NCBI GenBank assembly: GCA_021202895.1
Contig: JAJQCE010000017.1
Location: 1 to 43,536, forward strand
Direction: 5' to 3'
DNA from: Ruminococcus sp.
Lineage (GTDB): Bacteria > Bacillota > Clostridia > Oscillospirales > Ruminococcaceae
DNA length: 43,536 nucleotides
Shown here: positions 17,019 through 26,406 of the stretch, piece by piece
How positions within the stretch are numbered: position 1 is the first letter of the stretch
Layout: every line of letters begins with the position of its first letter
The notes under the pieces: model-generated
Told to the model about the DNA's origin: nothing
Databases searched by the model: none
The model's input: only the letters and a program-made list of their open reading frames with translations
Translations under genes and position numbers: made by a program

Positions 17019-17738
17019 CTAAAGCGGTTTAGCCTTAATCCTGCCAAAGCTTCTAGGAAACCTGTCCTGTGTTTCCCTTATTTTTTCAACAACGACAGCC
17101 GAGCGTTCATCTTCGTCAGGCAAGCGATACTTCAAAACCTGCGAAATCTCTCCGCCCAGCGTCCTTAGAGCACCTTTTGCTTCGCTCACCTCTGCGTCTT
17201 TGCCCTTAAGCGCAACAAATTTTCCGTCCACCTTTACAAGCGGCAGACACAGCTCGCAAAGCACTCTGAGATTAGCGACAGCCCTTGCCGTAACCACATC
17301 AAAGCTTTCCCGATATTCCTCAGTTCTCGCAAGCTCCTCAGCTCTGCCGCAGACGCACTTAACCTCAACGTCCAGCTTTTCAGCCGCCGCCTGCAAAAAT
17401 CCAACCTTCTTATTCAAGCTGTCAACAAGTGTGACGTCCATATTCTGATACCACAGCTTCAAAGCCAGTCCTGAAAACCCTGCGCCACTGCCTATGTCAG
17501 CGAGAGAAAGTGGTGTTTCACGTGAAACAATGAGGAGGGAAAACGGGTATATGCTGTCGTAAAAGTGCTTTTGCGCAATTCCCAGCGGATCTGTGATTGC
17601 AGTAAGGTTCATTCTCTCGTTCCACTCGCAAAGCGTTTCAGCGTAAAGACTAAAGCTGTCGTAATCACTTTGCGTGACGTCCAGCCCTCCCTGCTTAAAC
17701 AAATCGTAGAAGCTTCCGTAATCAATCAGCGCCGCCAT
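17019..17738 (-). CDS. rsmG: 16S rRNA (guanine527-N7)-methyltransferase
   Basis: Methylates G527 of 16S rRNA with SAM. This 239-residue protein shows ADIGSGAGFSGLALKLW as the SAM-binding loop, WNERMNLTAI near the N-terminus, and DVVTARAVANLRVLCELCLPLVK. A perfect parS palindrome lies within the coding region, where it encodes Val-Ser-Arg-Glu-Thr just before the SAM loop. It overlaps the mnmG 3' end by 17 bases, with GGGAGAAAAC before the ATG, and mnmE follows four bases after the stop. Confidence 0.97.
   Translation of the reverse strand: MAALIDYGSFYDLFKQGGLDVTQSDYDSFSLYAETLCEWNERMNLTAITDPLGIAQKHFYDSIYPFSLLIVSRETPLSLADIGSGAGFSGLALKLWYQNMDVTLVDSLNKKVGFLQAAAEKLDVEVKCVCGRAEELARTEEYRESFDVVTARAVANLRVLCELCLPLVKVDGKFVALKGKDAEVSEAKGALRTLGGEISQVLKYRLPDEDERSAVVVEKIRETQDRFPRSFGRIKAKPL
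17514..17529. promoter_or_regulatory. parS centromere site (perfect)
   Basis: TGTTTCACGTGAAACA matches the conserved 16-bp ParB-binding palindrome exactly. It lies inside rsmG, about 16 kb from the origin spacer. ParB loads here to organise origin segregation. Confidence 0.95.
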
Positions 17739-19614
17739 TGTTTTCTCCCTTTTTATAAGCCTTGAGCCATATCAGCAGTACGTTTACATCAGCAGGATTT
17801 ACTCCTGAAATTCTGCTTGCCTGACCTACGCTTAACGGCTTCACCTTGTTCAGCTTTTCAGCCGCTTCAAGCCGTAAGCCTCTGATTTGCGTATAGTCTG
17901 TGTCCGCACTCAAAAGCTTTCGCTCAAGCCTTCGCATAGACTCAACCTGCTCATTTTGTATCGCAATATAGCCCTCATACTTTATGTTAAGCTCAACCTG
18001 CTCGCATATCTCATCGCTGAGACGCGGTCTTTGCTCATCAAATTCCGCTAAACCCCTGTAACTAAGCTGCGGACGCTTTATAAGCCTCGAAAGCTTTGTC
18101 CCCGTTGTAATTTTCTCTGTTCCGCAGCTGATCAGATACTCGTTCAGCTTATCGCTCGGCGCAATGTTTACCTTTTTTACTCTCTCTGTTTCCGCTTCTA
18201 TCTTTACTTTCTTGTCAAGCAAACGCTGATACCTGTCCTCGCTGATTAGTCCTGCTCTGTACCCCGTTTCGGTAAGTCGCAGATCCGCATTGTCCTGTCT
18301 GAGAATAAGCCTGTACTCGCTTCTTGAGGTCAGCATTCTGTAAGGATCGCTGCAGCCCTTTGTTACAAGGTCGTCAATCAGCGTGCCAATGTACGAGGAC
18401 GCTCTGTCAAGCATCAGCGGCTCTTCGCCCTTAAGCTTAAGCGCAGCGTTCACTCCTGCAACAAGCCCCTGCGCCGCAGCCTCCTCATAACCTGACGTGC
18501 CGTTAAACTGCCCCGCTCCATAAAGCAAAGGTACGCTCTTAAATTCCAGCGTAGGCAAAAGCTGCGTCGGATCACAGCAGTCGTACTCTATCGCATATGC
18601 GTTTCGCATAATTTCAACCCTTTCGAGCCCCTCGATCGTCCGCATAAATTCAAGCTGAACCTCCTCGGGCAGCGAAGAGCTCATTCCCTGGACATAGCAC
18701 TCTTCTGTATCAAGTCCCATAGGCTCAATGAAAAGCTGGTGCCTTGACTTGTCAGAAAAACGCTTCACCTTGTCCTCTATAGACGGACAGTATCTCGGCC
18801 CTACTCCCTCAATCTGCCCCGAATACATCGCCGAACGATTTATGTTATCCAGAATCACCTTGTGCGTTCGCTCGTTTGTGTAACCAATATAGCAGGAAAC
18901 CTTGTTCTCAAGCGGCTTGTCGTTTTCAAACGAAAAGGGTGTGATTTTTTCATCGCCGTCCTGCTTTTCAAGCTTAGAAAAGTCAATAGACCTCCTGTGA
19001 ACTCTGCACGGAGTACCCGTCTTGAACCGCCTTAGCCTTACGCCTAAGCCTTCAAGCGACGCCGACAAGCCCTTTGCGGGCAGCATTGAATCAGGTCCGC
19101 TCTCGTATGAAACGTTTCCTACAAAAACCTTGCCCTTTAAATACGTTCCGCTTGCGATTATAACAGCCTTAGCTCCGTAAGCCGTGCCAAGCTTTGAACG
19201 CACTCCGCTTATTTTTCCCTCGTCAGTGATAATCTCAACAATCTCATCCTGCTTAAGATACAAATTTTCTGTCTGTTCAAGCGCCCTTTTCATGTAAAGG
19301 TGATACCTCGTTCTGTCAGACTGCACTCGCAGACTGTGAACGGCAGGTCCTTTGCCCTTGTTTAACATTCTCGACTGCAAAAAGGTAGCGTCAGCCGCCT
19401 TTCCCATCTCTCCGCCTAAAGCGTCAATCTCTCTCACCAGATGCCCTTTCGCAGTGCCGCCTATCGACGGATTGCAAGGCATATTCGCCACAGCGTCAAG
19501 AGAAATACTGAAAATTACCGTCTTAAGCCCAAGCCTTGCAGCCGCAAGAGCCGCTTCACAGCCTGCGTGTCCTGCTCCGATTACCGCTATATCAAAATCT
19601 GCTATGTTACACAT
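17722..19614 (-). CDS. mnmG: tRNA uridine-5-carboxymethylaminomethyl modification enzyme, FAD-dependent
   Basis: FAD/NADH-dependent partner of MnmE in wobble uridine modification. This 630-residue protein has the dinucleotide-binding IAVIGAGHAGCEAALAAARLG, the family signature MPCNPSIGGTAKGHLVREIDALGG, a second FAD motif (LYGAGQFNGTSGYEEAAAQG) and the helical C-terminal domain that binds MnmE (ending in IRGLRLEAAEKLNKVKPLSVGQASRISGVNPADVNVLLIWLK-type sequence). Length is typical. It lies 20 bases after serS and overlaps rsmG by 17 bases, so the three are one transcript. Confidence 0.97.
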   Translation of the reverse strand: MCNIADFDIAVIGAGHAGCEAALAAARLGLKTVIFSISLDAVANMPCNPSIGGTAKGHLVREIDALGGEMGKAADATFLQSRMLNKGKGPAVHSLRVQSDRTRYHLYMKRALEQTENLYLKQDEIVEIITDEGKISGVRSKLGTAYGAKAVIIASGTYLKGKVFVGNVSYESGPDSMLPAKGLSASLEGLGVRLRRFKTGTPCRVHRRSIDFSKLEKQDGDEKITPFSFENDKPLENKVSCYIGYTNERTHKVILDNINRSAMYSGQIEGVGPRYCPSIEDKVKRFSDKSRHQLFIEPMGLDTEECYVQGMSSSLPEEVQLEFMRTIEGLERVEIMRNAYAIEYDCCDPTQLLPTLEFKSVPLLYGAGQFNGTSGYEEAAAQGLVAGVNAALKLKGEEPLMLDRASSYIGTLIDDLVTKGCSDPYRMLTSRSEYRLILRQDNADLRLTETGYRAGLISEDRYQRLLDKKVKIEAETERVKKVNIAPSDKLNEYLISCGTEKITTGTKLSRLIKRPQLSYRGLAEFDEQRPRLSDEICEQVELNIKYEGYIAIQNEQVESMRRLERKLLSADTDYTQIRGLRLEAAEKLNKVKPLSVGQASRISGVNPADVNVLLIWLKAYKKGENNGGAD

Positions 19615-19634
19615 CGCTTTTGCTTCTGACCTTT

Positions 19635-20927
19635 CTAATCCTTGCAGCGTTCCAGCTTGTCCTTGCCGCCCATGTACGGTCTTAACGCTTCGGGAACAGC
19701 TACGCTGCCGTCCGCTTTCAGATTGTTTTCAAGATACGCAATTAACATTCTCGGCGGAGCGACAACTGTGTTGTTTAACGTGTGCGCAAAATACTTGCCG
19801 CCGTCTTCTCCTCTTACTCTGATTCCAAGCCGCCTTGCCTGCGCATCTCCTAAATTTGAACAGCTTCCTACCTCAAAATATTTCCTCTGCCTTGGACTCC
19901 ATGCTTCGACGTCAAGGCTCCTTACCTTTAAATCAGCTAAATCTCCCGAACAGCATTCAAGCGTTCTTACAGGAATGTCCAGTGTGCGGAAAAAGTCAAC
20001 TGTGTTGTTCCAGAGCTTGTTATACCACTCGTCGCTGTCCTGCGGCTTGCAGACTACAATCATTTCCTGCTTTTCAAACTGGTGAATACGGTAAACTCCG
20101 CGCTCCTCAATGCCGTGTGCGCCTACCTCTTTTCTAAAGCAGGGGCTGTAGCTCGTTAAAGCCTTTGGCAGCTCGCTTTCAGGAATTATCGTATCGATAA
20201 AACGTCCGATCATCGAATGCTCGCTTGTACCAATCAGATACAAATCCTCGCCCTCAATCTTGTACATCATTCCCTCCATCTCGGCAAAACTCATAACTCC
20301 CGTTACAACGTCCGAACGAATCATATACGGCGGAATAAAGTAGGTGAAGCCTCTGTCGATCATAAAATCTCTTGCGTAGGAAAGTATCGCCGAATGAAGC
20401 CTCGCTACGTCGCCTTTGAGATAGTAAAAGCCGTTTCCGCTCGTTTTCCTTGCGCTGTCAAGGTCTATTCCGTTCAGAGCCTCCATAATGTCAACGTGGT
20501 ACGGAATTTCATAATCGGGAACTATCGGCTCTCCGAAACGCTCAAGCTCAACATTCTCACTGTCGTCCCTTCCTATCGGCACATCATCGCCTATAATCTG
20601 CGGAATAACCAGCATGATTTTTCTTATCTCTCCCTCAAGCTGCGTTTCTCTCTTCGCTAAATCCTCAAGCTCAGCTCCGTACTGCTTTACCTCGCTCTTA
20701 ACCTGCTCCGCCTGCTCCTTTTCACCCTTTGCCATAAGTCCGCCTATAAGCTTGCTCATGCTGTTTCTCTTGGAGCGCAGCTCGTCCGCTCTCGTCTTTG
20801 CGGCTCTGTACTCCTTATCAAGCTCTATAACCTCATCAACAAGCTCAAGCTTGTCCTCCTGAAACTTCTTCCTGATATTCTCCTTTACAATCTCAGGATT
20901 TGCTCTTACAAATTTAATATCCAGCAT
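19635..20927 (-). CDS. serS: Serine-tRNA ligase
   Basis: Class II aminoacyl-tRNA synthetase charging tRNA-Ser (and tRNA-Sec where present). This 430-residue protein has an N-terminal antiparallel coiled coil (about residues 25-105), motif 2 (CFRKEVGAHGIEERGVYRIHQFEKQEM) and a motif 3 Arg in HTLNNTVVAPPRMLIAYLENN. The start ATG follows AAGGAG. No T-box leader fits in the 74-base gap after parB, so it seems to be read from the parA-parB operon or a weak local promoter. serS beside parAB is common in Clostridia. Confidence 0.97.
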   Translation of the reverse strand: MLDIKFVRANPEIVKENIRKKFQEDKLELVDEVIELDKEYRAAKTRADELRSKRNSMSKLIGGLMAKGEKEQAEQVKSEVKQYGAELEDLAKRETQLEGEIRKIMLVIPQIIGDDVPIGRDDSENVELERFGEPIVPDYEIPYHVDIMEALNGIDLDSARKTSGNGFYYLKGDVARLHSAILSYARDFMIDRGFTYFIPPYMIRSDVVTGVMSFAEMEGMMYKIEGEDLYLIGTSEHSMIGRFIDTIIPESELPKALTSYSPCFRKEVGAHGIEERGVYRIHQFEKQEMIVVCKPQDSDEWYNKLWNNTVDFFRTLDIPVRTLECCSGDLADLKVRSLDVEAWSPRQRKYFEVGSCSNLGDAQARRLGIRVRGEDGGKYFAHTLNNTVVAPPRMLIAYLENNLKADGSVAVPEALRPYMGGKDKLERCKD

Positions 20928-20978
20928 AATTTTTTCTCCTTATCATTATTAATATTTATTTCCATAGCATATCTAAAA

Positions 20979-20997
20979 AACCGCCGCTGTGCAGATG
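20979..20997. repeat. Intergenic copy of a dispersed GCCGCTGTGCAGATG-like motif
   Basis: AACCGCCGCTGTGCAGATG lies between serS and parB. Related copies are at 2791-2810 (AACCTGCCGCTGTACAGATG) and, on the other strand, at 36334-36352 inside the MITE-like element (AACCGTTGCAGTGCAGATG). All three are intergenic. Confidence 0.35.
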
Positions 20998-21001
20998 CGT
21001 T

Positions 21002-21913
21002 TTAGTTGTGCAGATGCTCAATAAACTGGTTGACAAGCTCTTTAAGCTCCTCCTCGCCGTTTACATAGAACTTAAGCGAAAGCCTGCCGTTTTTTTCAGG
21101 GTAAATCTTTGCATGAACTCCGTAATAATCCCTAAACGCCAGCTCCGCCTCGCGAGCGTACTTGCTAAGACTTCCCAGCTTGTTGTCAAGCGGCGGATAC
21201 TTGTAAATCGGCTGCAAAATATTTTTCTCTTTCTCCTCGTCCTCAAGCTCTTCCTTTGTCGGAATCCTGTTTAAATGTTCAATTTCCCTAACCGAGCTGC
21301 CCTCCATCGCAAGGGTAAACATCTCTCTCAACCTATCGCCGCTCACGCCGCACATCGCTCTTGCGTGTCCGACAGTGATTTTCTTCTCCGACAAAGCCTT
21401 TTTTATATGGTCGGGAAGGTTTAACAGCCTGACTGAATTTGCAATCGCCGAGCGCGACTTTCCAACGCTCTTCGCAACCTGCTCCTGCGTCATGCCGTAA
21501 TCGTCCATAAGCCTGCGGTATGCGCTTGCCTCCTCAATCGGATCTAAATCCTCACGCTGCAAATTCTCCACAAGCGAAATCTGAGCCGCCTGTAAATCGT
21601 CAAGCTCCTTTATCACAACTGGAATCTCCTCAAGCCCCGCAAGTCTTGCCGCTCTCCACCTGCGCTCTCCCGCAACAATTTTGTAGCCGCCATCAATCGG
21701 GCGCACCAAAATCGGCTGCAAAACTCCGTGCAGTGAAATGTTGTCCGCAAGCTCCTTTAAGCTCTCCTCGTCAAAGCTCACTCTCGGCTGGTTCTTGTCA
21801 GGCTCAATGAGCGAAATCCTCAGCGTCGCCTGATTTTCCTCCGCAAGGCTCTCCTGCTCGTGATCTTCAAAAAGCATATCCAGTCCATTCTTAAGCCGTT
21901 CTTTCTTAGCCAT
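21002..21913 (-). CDS. parB: Chromosome partitioning protein ParB (Spo0J)
   Basis: Binds parS, spreads as a CTP-dependent clamp and loads condensin, segregating the origin. This 303-residue protein has a short N-terminal tail that usually binds ParA (KKERLKNGLDMLFED), the ParB/CTPase domain with GERRWRAARLAGLEEIPVVI and ENLQREDLDPIEEA, a helix-turn-helix (MTQEQVAKSVGKSRSAIANSVRLLNLP) and a C-terminal dimerisation region. It overlaps parA by 8 bases, with a GGAAAAAGG ribosome site inside the parA end. A perfect parS lies 3.5 kb away in rsmG and a near-perfect one 1.9 kb upstream. Confidence 0.97.
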   Translation of the reverse strand: MAKKERLKNGLDMLFEDHEQESLAEENQATLRISLIEPDKNQPRVSFDEESLKELADNISLHGVLQPILVRPIDGGYKIVAGERRWRAARLAGLEEIPVVIKELDDLQAAQISLVENLQREDLDPIEEASAYRRLMDDYGMTQEQVAKSVGKSRSAIANSVRLLNLPDHIKKALSEKKITVGHARAMCGVSGDRLREMFTLAMEGSSVREIEHLNRIPTKEELEDEEKEKNILQPIYKYPPLDNKLGSLSKYAREAELAFRDYYGVHAKIYPEKNGRLSLKFYVNGEEELKELVNQFIEHLHN

Positions 21914-22682
21914 TTTTTACCTTTTTCCTTTCTATAATTTCCTTGGCAAGAGCCTCGTAAGCCCTGCTTCCCTTGCATTTCTTATCGTAATAAATCACCG
22001 GCATACCAAAGCTCGGAGCCTCTGAAACCGCAACGTTTCTCGGTATTACCGTTTTAAAAACGCTGTCGGGAAAGTACCTCTTTACCTCTTTTTCAATCTG
22101 CTTTGTAACCTTGTACCTGTCAACGTACATGGTAAAAAGTATTCCCTCAAGCCGCAGTTCAGGATTGTAAGAAGCTCTGATACGTTCTATCGTATTTTTA
22201 AGCTCCGCAAGTCCCTCTAGCGAAAGAAATTCGCACTGTATCGGAACTAAAACCGAATCCGCCGCCACAAGCGCATTTATCGTAAGCAAATCAAGCGTAG
22301 GCGGACAGTCTATAAATATGTAGTCATAAAATTCCCTTGCGTCCTTAAGCACCTCTCTGAGCCTTTTTACACGATCCTTTTGCTGCAAAAGCACTGCTGA
22401 CGCACCTGAAAGCTGCTGTGTAGTAGGCACAAGACTCACGCCCTTGTGTTCGGTAGCGACTACCGCTTCAAACGCACTGCATTCTCCCATCAGCATTTCA
22501 AAAGAGGTATTGCGCACGCTTTTCTTTCTTATTCCAAGGCTTGTCGTAGCGTTGCCCTGCGGGTCAACGTCCACAATCAGCACCTTGTTTCCCTTTTCGC
22601 CAAAGACAGCCGCCAGATTGACGACAGTGGTAGACTTGCCGACCCCGCCTTTCTGGTTTGAAACGGCGATAACCTTTCCCAT
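21906..22682 (-). CDS. parA: Chromosome partitioning ATPase ParA (Soj)
   Basis: A deviant Walker ATPase that binds DNA nonspecifically and drives ParB-parS movement; in spore formers it also affects DnaA activity. This 258-residue protein has AVSNQKGGVGKSTTVVNLA (signature Lys), VDVDPQGNATTSLG and FIDCPPTLDLLTINAL. I use the ATG at 22682, preceded by an AAAGGAAAGGG ribosome site; a TTG reading from 22712 would place that site inside the gene. It is followed by an overlapping parB. Confidence 0.97.
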   Translation of the reverse strand: MGKVIAVSNQKGGVGKSTTVVNLAAVFGEKGNKVLIVDVDPQGNATTSLGIRKKSVRNTSFEMLMGECSAFEAVVATEHKGVSLVPTTQQLSGASAVLLQQKDRVKRLREVLKDAREFYDYIFIDCPPTLDLLTINALVAADSVLVPIQCEFLSLEGLAELKNTIERIRASYNPELRLEGILFTMYVDRYKVTKQIEKEVKRYFPDSVFKTVIPRNVAVSEAPSFGMPVIYYDKKCKGSRAYEALAKEIIERKKVKNG

Positions 22683-22733
22683 AAGCCCTTTCCTTTCAAA
22701 AAAATCTCTCAATATTTTTTAAGTCATACTCCT

Positions 22734-22762
22734 ATTATACTACATTTTCCGAGCTTTGAAAA
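22734..22762 (-). promoter_or_regulatory. parA promoter
   Basis: On the minus strand, a perfect -10 TATAAT (22734-22739) and a weaker -35 TTTTCA (22757-22762) are 17 bases apart, about 50 bases upstream of parA, in the AT-rich spacer shared with the divergent ParB-like gene. Confidence 0.55.
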
Positions 22763-22969
22763 GACCTTTTTAAATTTTTTTCAATTGGCGAAATATTTTT
22801 TTCGCAATTTACGACAAATTCGCTCTGATTTTTCCGTCAAATCAAAACCAAACAGCCCGCAAAATCAGATTTTAAGAAGCAATCTGTCAGCTTAAGTCAT
22901 AATTTTCTGTGAATAATCGCTTTAAAAAGCATTGAAAAATGTGTTATACTTTATTTGGAGGCGATAAAG

Positions 22970-23773
22970 ATGAAAGCAGAAGTAAAAAGGGAAGTGTCTA
23001 TTGTTGAAATTGAACTGGAAAGCATCTCTCCCTGTTCATACCAGCCGAGAGAAAGCTTTGACAGCGCTTCGCTCATTTCTCTTGCCAAGAGCATAGCGTC
23101 AGTCGGAATAATCGAGCCGCTTGTCGTGCGAAATAGAGAATTTTCTGACGATAAGCAAGGCTATGAACTTATCTGCGGAGAGCGCCGCTTAAGAGCGGCT
23201 AAAATTGCAGGTCTGCGCACTGTGCCGTGTATAATCAGCGAGCAGAGCGACAGCGGCTGTGCAATTCTAGCTTTGACAGAAAATCTCCAGCGTCAGGACT
23301 TAAACATATTCGAGCAGGCAAGGGCAATACGCATGCTCACAGATATATTTTCAATAGACCGACAATTTGCTGCGCTTTTCTTAGGCTTGTCACAGTCCGA
23401 CATTTCAGAGAGCCTTAAGCTCCTCAGCCTTAGCCAGAGCGAGCAGGAAGCCTTTCTTTCAAACAATCTCACTCTTTCCCATGCCGAAGCTTTGCTTTCA
23501 GCCGAGCCCTGCGACAGAAAAAAGGTTCTGACTGAAATCTGCAAAAGGCACCTCTCTGCCGAAGAGACTTGCGCATACATACTTTCTCTCAATGAAAAAA
23601 AAGCGAAGAAAAGAAGCTACCTGCGCCGCTCCGCAGCACTTACCGACCGCCGCTTGTTTTTCAACACAATTGAAAAGGCTGTCAACATCATTCGCCTTGC
23701 AGGAGTAAATGCGCAGACGGAAAAAATAAAGTCCGACGGCTGCACAAAATATGTAATAAGTATTCCCGACTAA
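22970..23773 (+). CDS. Second ParB-family protein (ParB/Noc-like)
   Basis: A 267-residue ParB-family protein divergent from parA. It has an N-terminal ParB/CTPase-type domain (QPRESFD..SLISLAKSIASVGIIEPLVV; ICGERRLRAAKIAGLRTVPCII; LTENLQRQDLNIFEQARAI) and a helix-turn-helix (DRQFAALFLGLSQSDISESLKLLSL). The C-terminal part is Lys-rich. Unlike Bacillus Noc, I see no membrane-binding amphipathic N-terminus, so Noc function cannot be claimed. I choose the ATG at 22970, eight bases after GGAGG; a TTG at 22955 lies before that site. It points towards the origin, against replication, and is followed six bases later by a parS-like palindrome. It may bind that site or a different sequence. Confidence 0.9.
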   Translation: MKAEVKREVSIVEIELESISPCSYQPRESFDSASLISLAKSIASVGIIEPLVVRNREFSDDKQGYELICGERRLRAAKIAGLRTVPCIISEQSDSGCAILALTENLQRQDLNIFEQARAIRMLTDIFSIDRQFAALFLGLSQSDISESLKLLSLSQSEQEAFLSNNLTLSHAEALLSAEPCDRKKVLTEICKRHLSAEETCAYILSLNEKKAKKRSYLRRSAALTDRRLFFNTIEKAVNIIRLAGVNAQTEKIKSDGCTKYVISIPD

Positions 23774-23778
23774 GAAAA

Positions 23779-23794
23779 AGTTTCACGTGAAACA
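23779..23794. promoter_or_regulatory. parS centromere site (15/16 match)
   Basis: AGTTTCACGTGAAACA has the perfect 14-bp core palindrome GTTTCACGTGAAAC and differs from consensus only at the first base. It lies between the second parB-like gene and its terminator. Confidence 0.9.
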
Positions 23795-23844
23795 TTTGCT
23801 CAACGCTCCTGCCGTGCAAATAATTTCTTTGAACGCACTTAACA

Positions 23845-23876
23845 AAAATCCCGACCTTGAACAGTCGGGATTTTGT
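23845..23876. terminator. Bidirectional terminator between the second parB-like gene and gyrA
   Basis: AAAATCCCGAC / GTCGGGATTTT, an 11-bp perfect stem with an 8-base loop, carries A/T tails suited to both convergent transcripts. Confidence 0.85.
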
Positions 23877-23886
23877 ACTTTGAAAA

Positions 23887-26388
23887 TCAATCTTCTGTCG
23901 GTTCAGCTTCGCTTTCCTCTGGAACATCCTCTATCTCGGCAGTGTCGTCATGCTCGGTTCTGGTAAAGGCTACAACCTTACTCTCTGCGCCTAGCTTCAT
24001 GAGCTTGACGCCTCGCGCATATCTTCCCATAAGCCGTAAATCAGAGGTTCTCAGCCTGATTATTATTCCGTCAGATGAAATCATGATGATGTCGTCATCA
24101 TCGTCAACTACCTTGATTCCGCAAACGCTGTCGCCTTTGCAAGTGTAGTTCTTTAAGCCGTATCCGCCTCTGTTCTGGATTCTGTAAGCGTCAAGCGAGC
24201 TTCTTCTGCCTAGTCCGCTGTCAGAAACGGTCAGCACACTCGCTCCCTCTCTTACTCTTGCCATCGAAACTACACTGTCTCCGCTGCGCAGCTTTATCGC
24301 TTTCACTCCGTGCGCTGTTCTCGACATTGAACGTATGTCCGTTTCCTTGATTCGTATCGCCATGCCGTGCTTTGTCGCAATGATTAACTCGCTTTCGCCG
24401 CTCGTCATTCTTACTCCGGCAATCTCATCGCCCTCGTCAAGTCCTGTAGCAATCAGCCCGTTCTTGCGCACGTGCCTATATTCGCTTAGTTCGGTGCGCT
24501 TGATTTTGCCTCTTTTTGTGCAGATTATAATGAATTTGCCCTCTGCGAAATCTTCCGTCTTTATCATTGCGGCAATCTTCTCGTTCTCTCTCAGCGGAAG
24601 AATGTTTACAATGTGCGTTCCCTTTGAAACCTTTGAACCCTCTGGAAGCTCATAGCACTTTAGCTTGTACATTATTCCTAGGTTAGATATAAAGAGCAAG
24701 TTGTCATGGGTAGAGCAGACGTACATTTCCTCAATAAAGTCGTCCTCACGCTGCTTCATTCCAGTTACGCCCTTGCCGCCTCTGTTCTGCGCCTTGTATA
24801 AGCTTACAGGGATTCGCTTGATGTAGCCGCCGTTTGTGTAGGTGACTACATTGTCCTCAACAGGGATTAAATCCTCAACGTCAACCTCGCCGCTTACATT
24901 TTCAATCTGCGTTAGCCGCTTGTCGCCGAATTTTTGCCTTATCTGCTCAACCTCGTCAAGCATTATGCTCAAAATCCTTGAGTGGTTAGCCAAAATGTCC
25001 TCAAGATCCTCAATCTTTATTTTCAGCTCATTTAACTCGTCGGTTATCTTCTGCCGCTCGAGTCCGGTGAGCCTGCCAAGCGTCATGTTCGCTATGTGAC
25101 TTGCCTGAGTTTCAGTCAGATCGAACCTTGCGCACAAACGCTCCTTGCCCTCAGGAATGTTGCTAGAGGTTTTCATTATGTCTACAACCTCGTCAATGTT
25201 GTCAAGCGCAATCACTAATCCCTCTAAAATGTGCGCTCGCTCCTTAGCTTTCTTAAGGTCAAATTTCGTGCGCCGAGTAATTACTTCAACCTGAAAATCA
25301 ATGTACTCCTGCAAAATCTGCTTGAGAGTAAGCGTTTTAGGCACTCCGTTTACTAAGGCTATCATGATGACGCCAATCGTGTCCTGCAATTGAGTGTAGG
25401 TGAAAAGCTTGTTGAGTACCACCTGCGGGATTGCTTCCTTTTTGAGCTCAATTACAATTCTTAAGCCGTCCTTGTCCGATTCGTCCCTTAAATCGTGTAT
25501 TCCCTCTACTCTCTTTTCCTTGTGCAGCTCGGCTATCGCTTGTATCAGCCTTGCCTTGTTCACCATGTAGGGAATTTCATGCACTACTATGCACTGCCTG
25601 CCCTTTATCTCCTCAATCGTGGTTTTCGCTCTCAGCGTTATCTTTCCTCTGCCTGTGCCGTATGCGCTTCTGATTCCCGATTTTCCCATGATAATTCCAC
25701 CAGTAGGGAAGTCGGGTCCCTTTATGCAGCCCATAAGCTCGTCAAGCGTGCAGTCGGGATTTTCCACTAAAAGCTTCATTCCCTCGATAACCTCGCCTAA
25801 ATTGTGTGGAGGAATGTTTGTCGCCATTCCTACAGCGATTCCCGTTGAGCCGTTGCAGAGCAGCTGCGGAAATCTTGACGGCAAAACTACAGGCTCCTGC
25901 AGTCTGTCGTCATAGTTCGGCTGAAAATCTACCGTTTCCTTGTTTATGTCGGTCAGCATATGCATTGCGACCTTTGCCATCTTTGCCTCTGTGTAACGGT
26001 AGGCGGCAGGCGGATCTCCGTCAACCGAACCAAAGTTTCCCTGTCCGTCAACCATCGGGTATCTTAACGAAAATGTCTGCGCCATTCTTACCAGCGCATC
26101 GTAAACCGAAGCGTCGCCGTGCGGATGGTAGCGTCCAAGCACTGAACCTACCGTGTCGGCACACTTGCGGTACGCCTTTTCAGGGTACAAGCCGTTTTCG
26201 TACATTGTGTAAAGTATTCTGCGGTGTACAGGCTTTAAGCCGTCACGCACATCAGGCAGCGCTCTCGAACAAATTACTGACATCGAATATTGCAGGAAGG
26301 ACTCCTTCATCATCTTTTCAATGTCAATATCAATAATATTTGAGTTGTCCTTAAAAGCTGCCGCTTCATTTTCGTTTTCGACGCTCAA
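23887..26388 (-). CDS. gyrA: DNA gyrase subunit A
   Basis: Breaks and rejoins DNA during ATP-driven negative supercoiling, in complex with GyrB. This 833-residue protein has [17 protein letters not shown], the quinolone region [20 protein letters not shown], the catalytic Tyr132 in AAYRYTE, and the C-terminal wrapping domain with the GyrA box QNRGGKG ([13 protein letters not shown] region). At the position of E. coli Ser83 this protein has Ala93, while the Asp87 equivalent (Asp97) is kept. The start is a TTG at 26388 preceded by AGAGGTG at good spacing; no upstream ATG fits. Unlike the usual gyrB-gyrA pair, a membrane protein gene lies between them. Confidence 0.97.
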   Translation of the reverse strand: MSVENENEAAAFKDNSNIIDIDIEKMMKESFLQYSMSVICSRALPDVRDGLKPVHRRILYTMYENGLYPEKAYRKCADTVGSVLGRYHPHGDASVYDALVRMAQTFSLRYPMVDGQGNFGSVDGDPPAAYRYTEAKMAKVAMHMLTDINKETVDFQPNYDDRLQEPVVLPSRFPQLLCNGSTGIAVGMATNIPPHNLGEVIEGMKLLVENPDCTLDELMGCIKGPDFPTGGIIMGKSGIRSAYGTGRGKITLRAKTTIEEIKGRQCIVVHEIPYMVNKARLIQAIAELHKEKRVEGIHDLRDESDKDGLRIVIELKKEAIPQVVLNKLFTYTQLQDTIGVIMIALVNGVPKTLTLKQILQEYIDFQVEVITRRTKFDLKKAKERAHILEGLVIALDNIDEVVDIMKTSSNIPEGKERLCARFDLTETQASHIANMTLGRLTGLERQKITDELNELKIKIEDLEDILANHSRILSIMLDEVEQIRQKFGDKRLTQIENVSGEVDVEDLIPVEDNVVTYTNGGYIKRIPVSLYKAQNRGGKGVTGMKQREDDFIEEMYVCSTHDNLLFISNLGIMYKLKCYELPEGSKVSKGTHIVNILPLRENEKIAAMIKTEDFAEGKFIIICTKRGKIKRTELSEYRHVRKNGLIATGLDEGDEIAGVRMTSGESELIIATKHGMAIRIKETDIRSMSRTAHGVKAIKLRSGDSVVSMARVREGASVLTVSDSGLGRRSSLDAYRIQNRGGYGLKNYTCKGDSVCGIKVVDDDDDIIMISSDGIIIRLRTSDLRLMGRYARGVKLMKLGAESKVVAFTRTEHDDTAEIEDVPEESEAEPTED

Positions 26389-26406
26389 AATTATACACCT
26401 CTTTCT

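Noticed and set aside
20928-21001. Possible T-box leader before serS
   Set aside because: The gap of 74 bases is too short for a T-box and has no specifier or antiterminator bulge.
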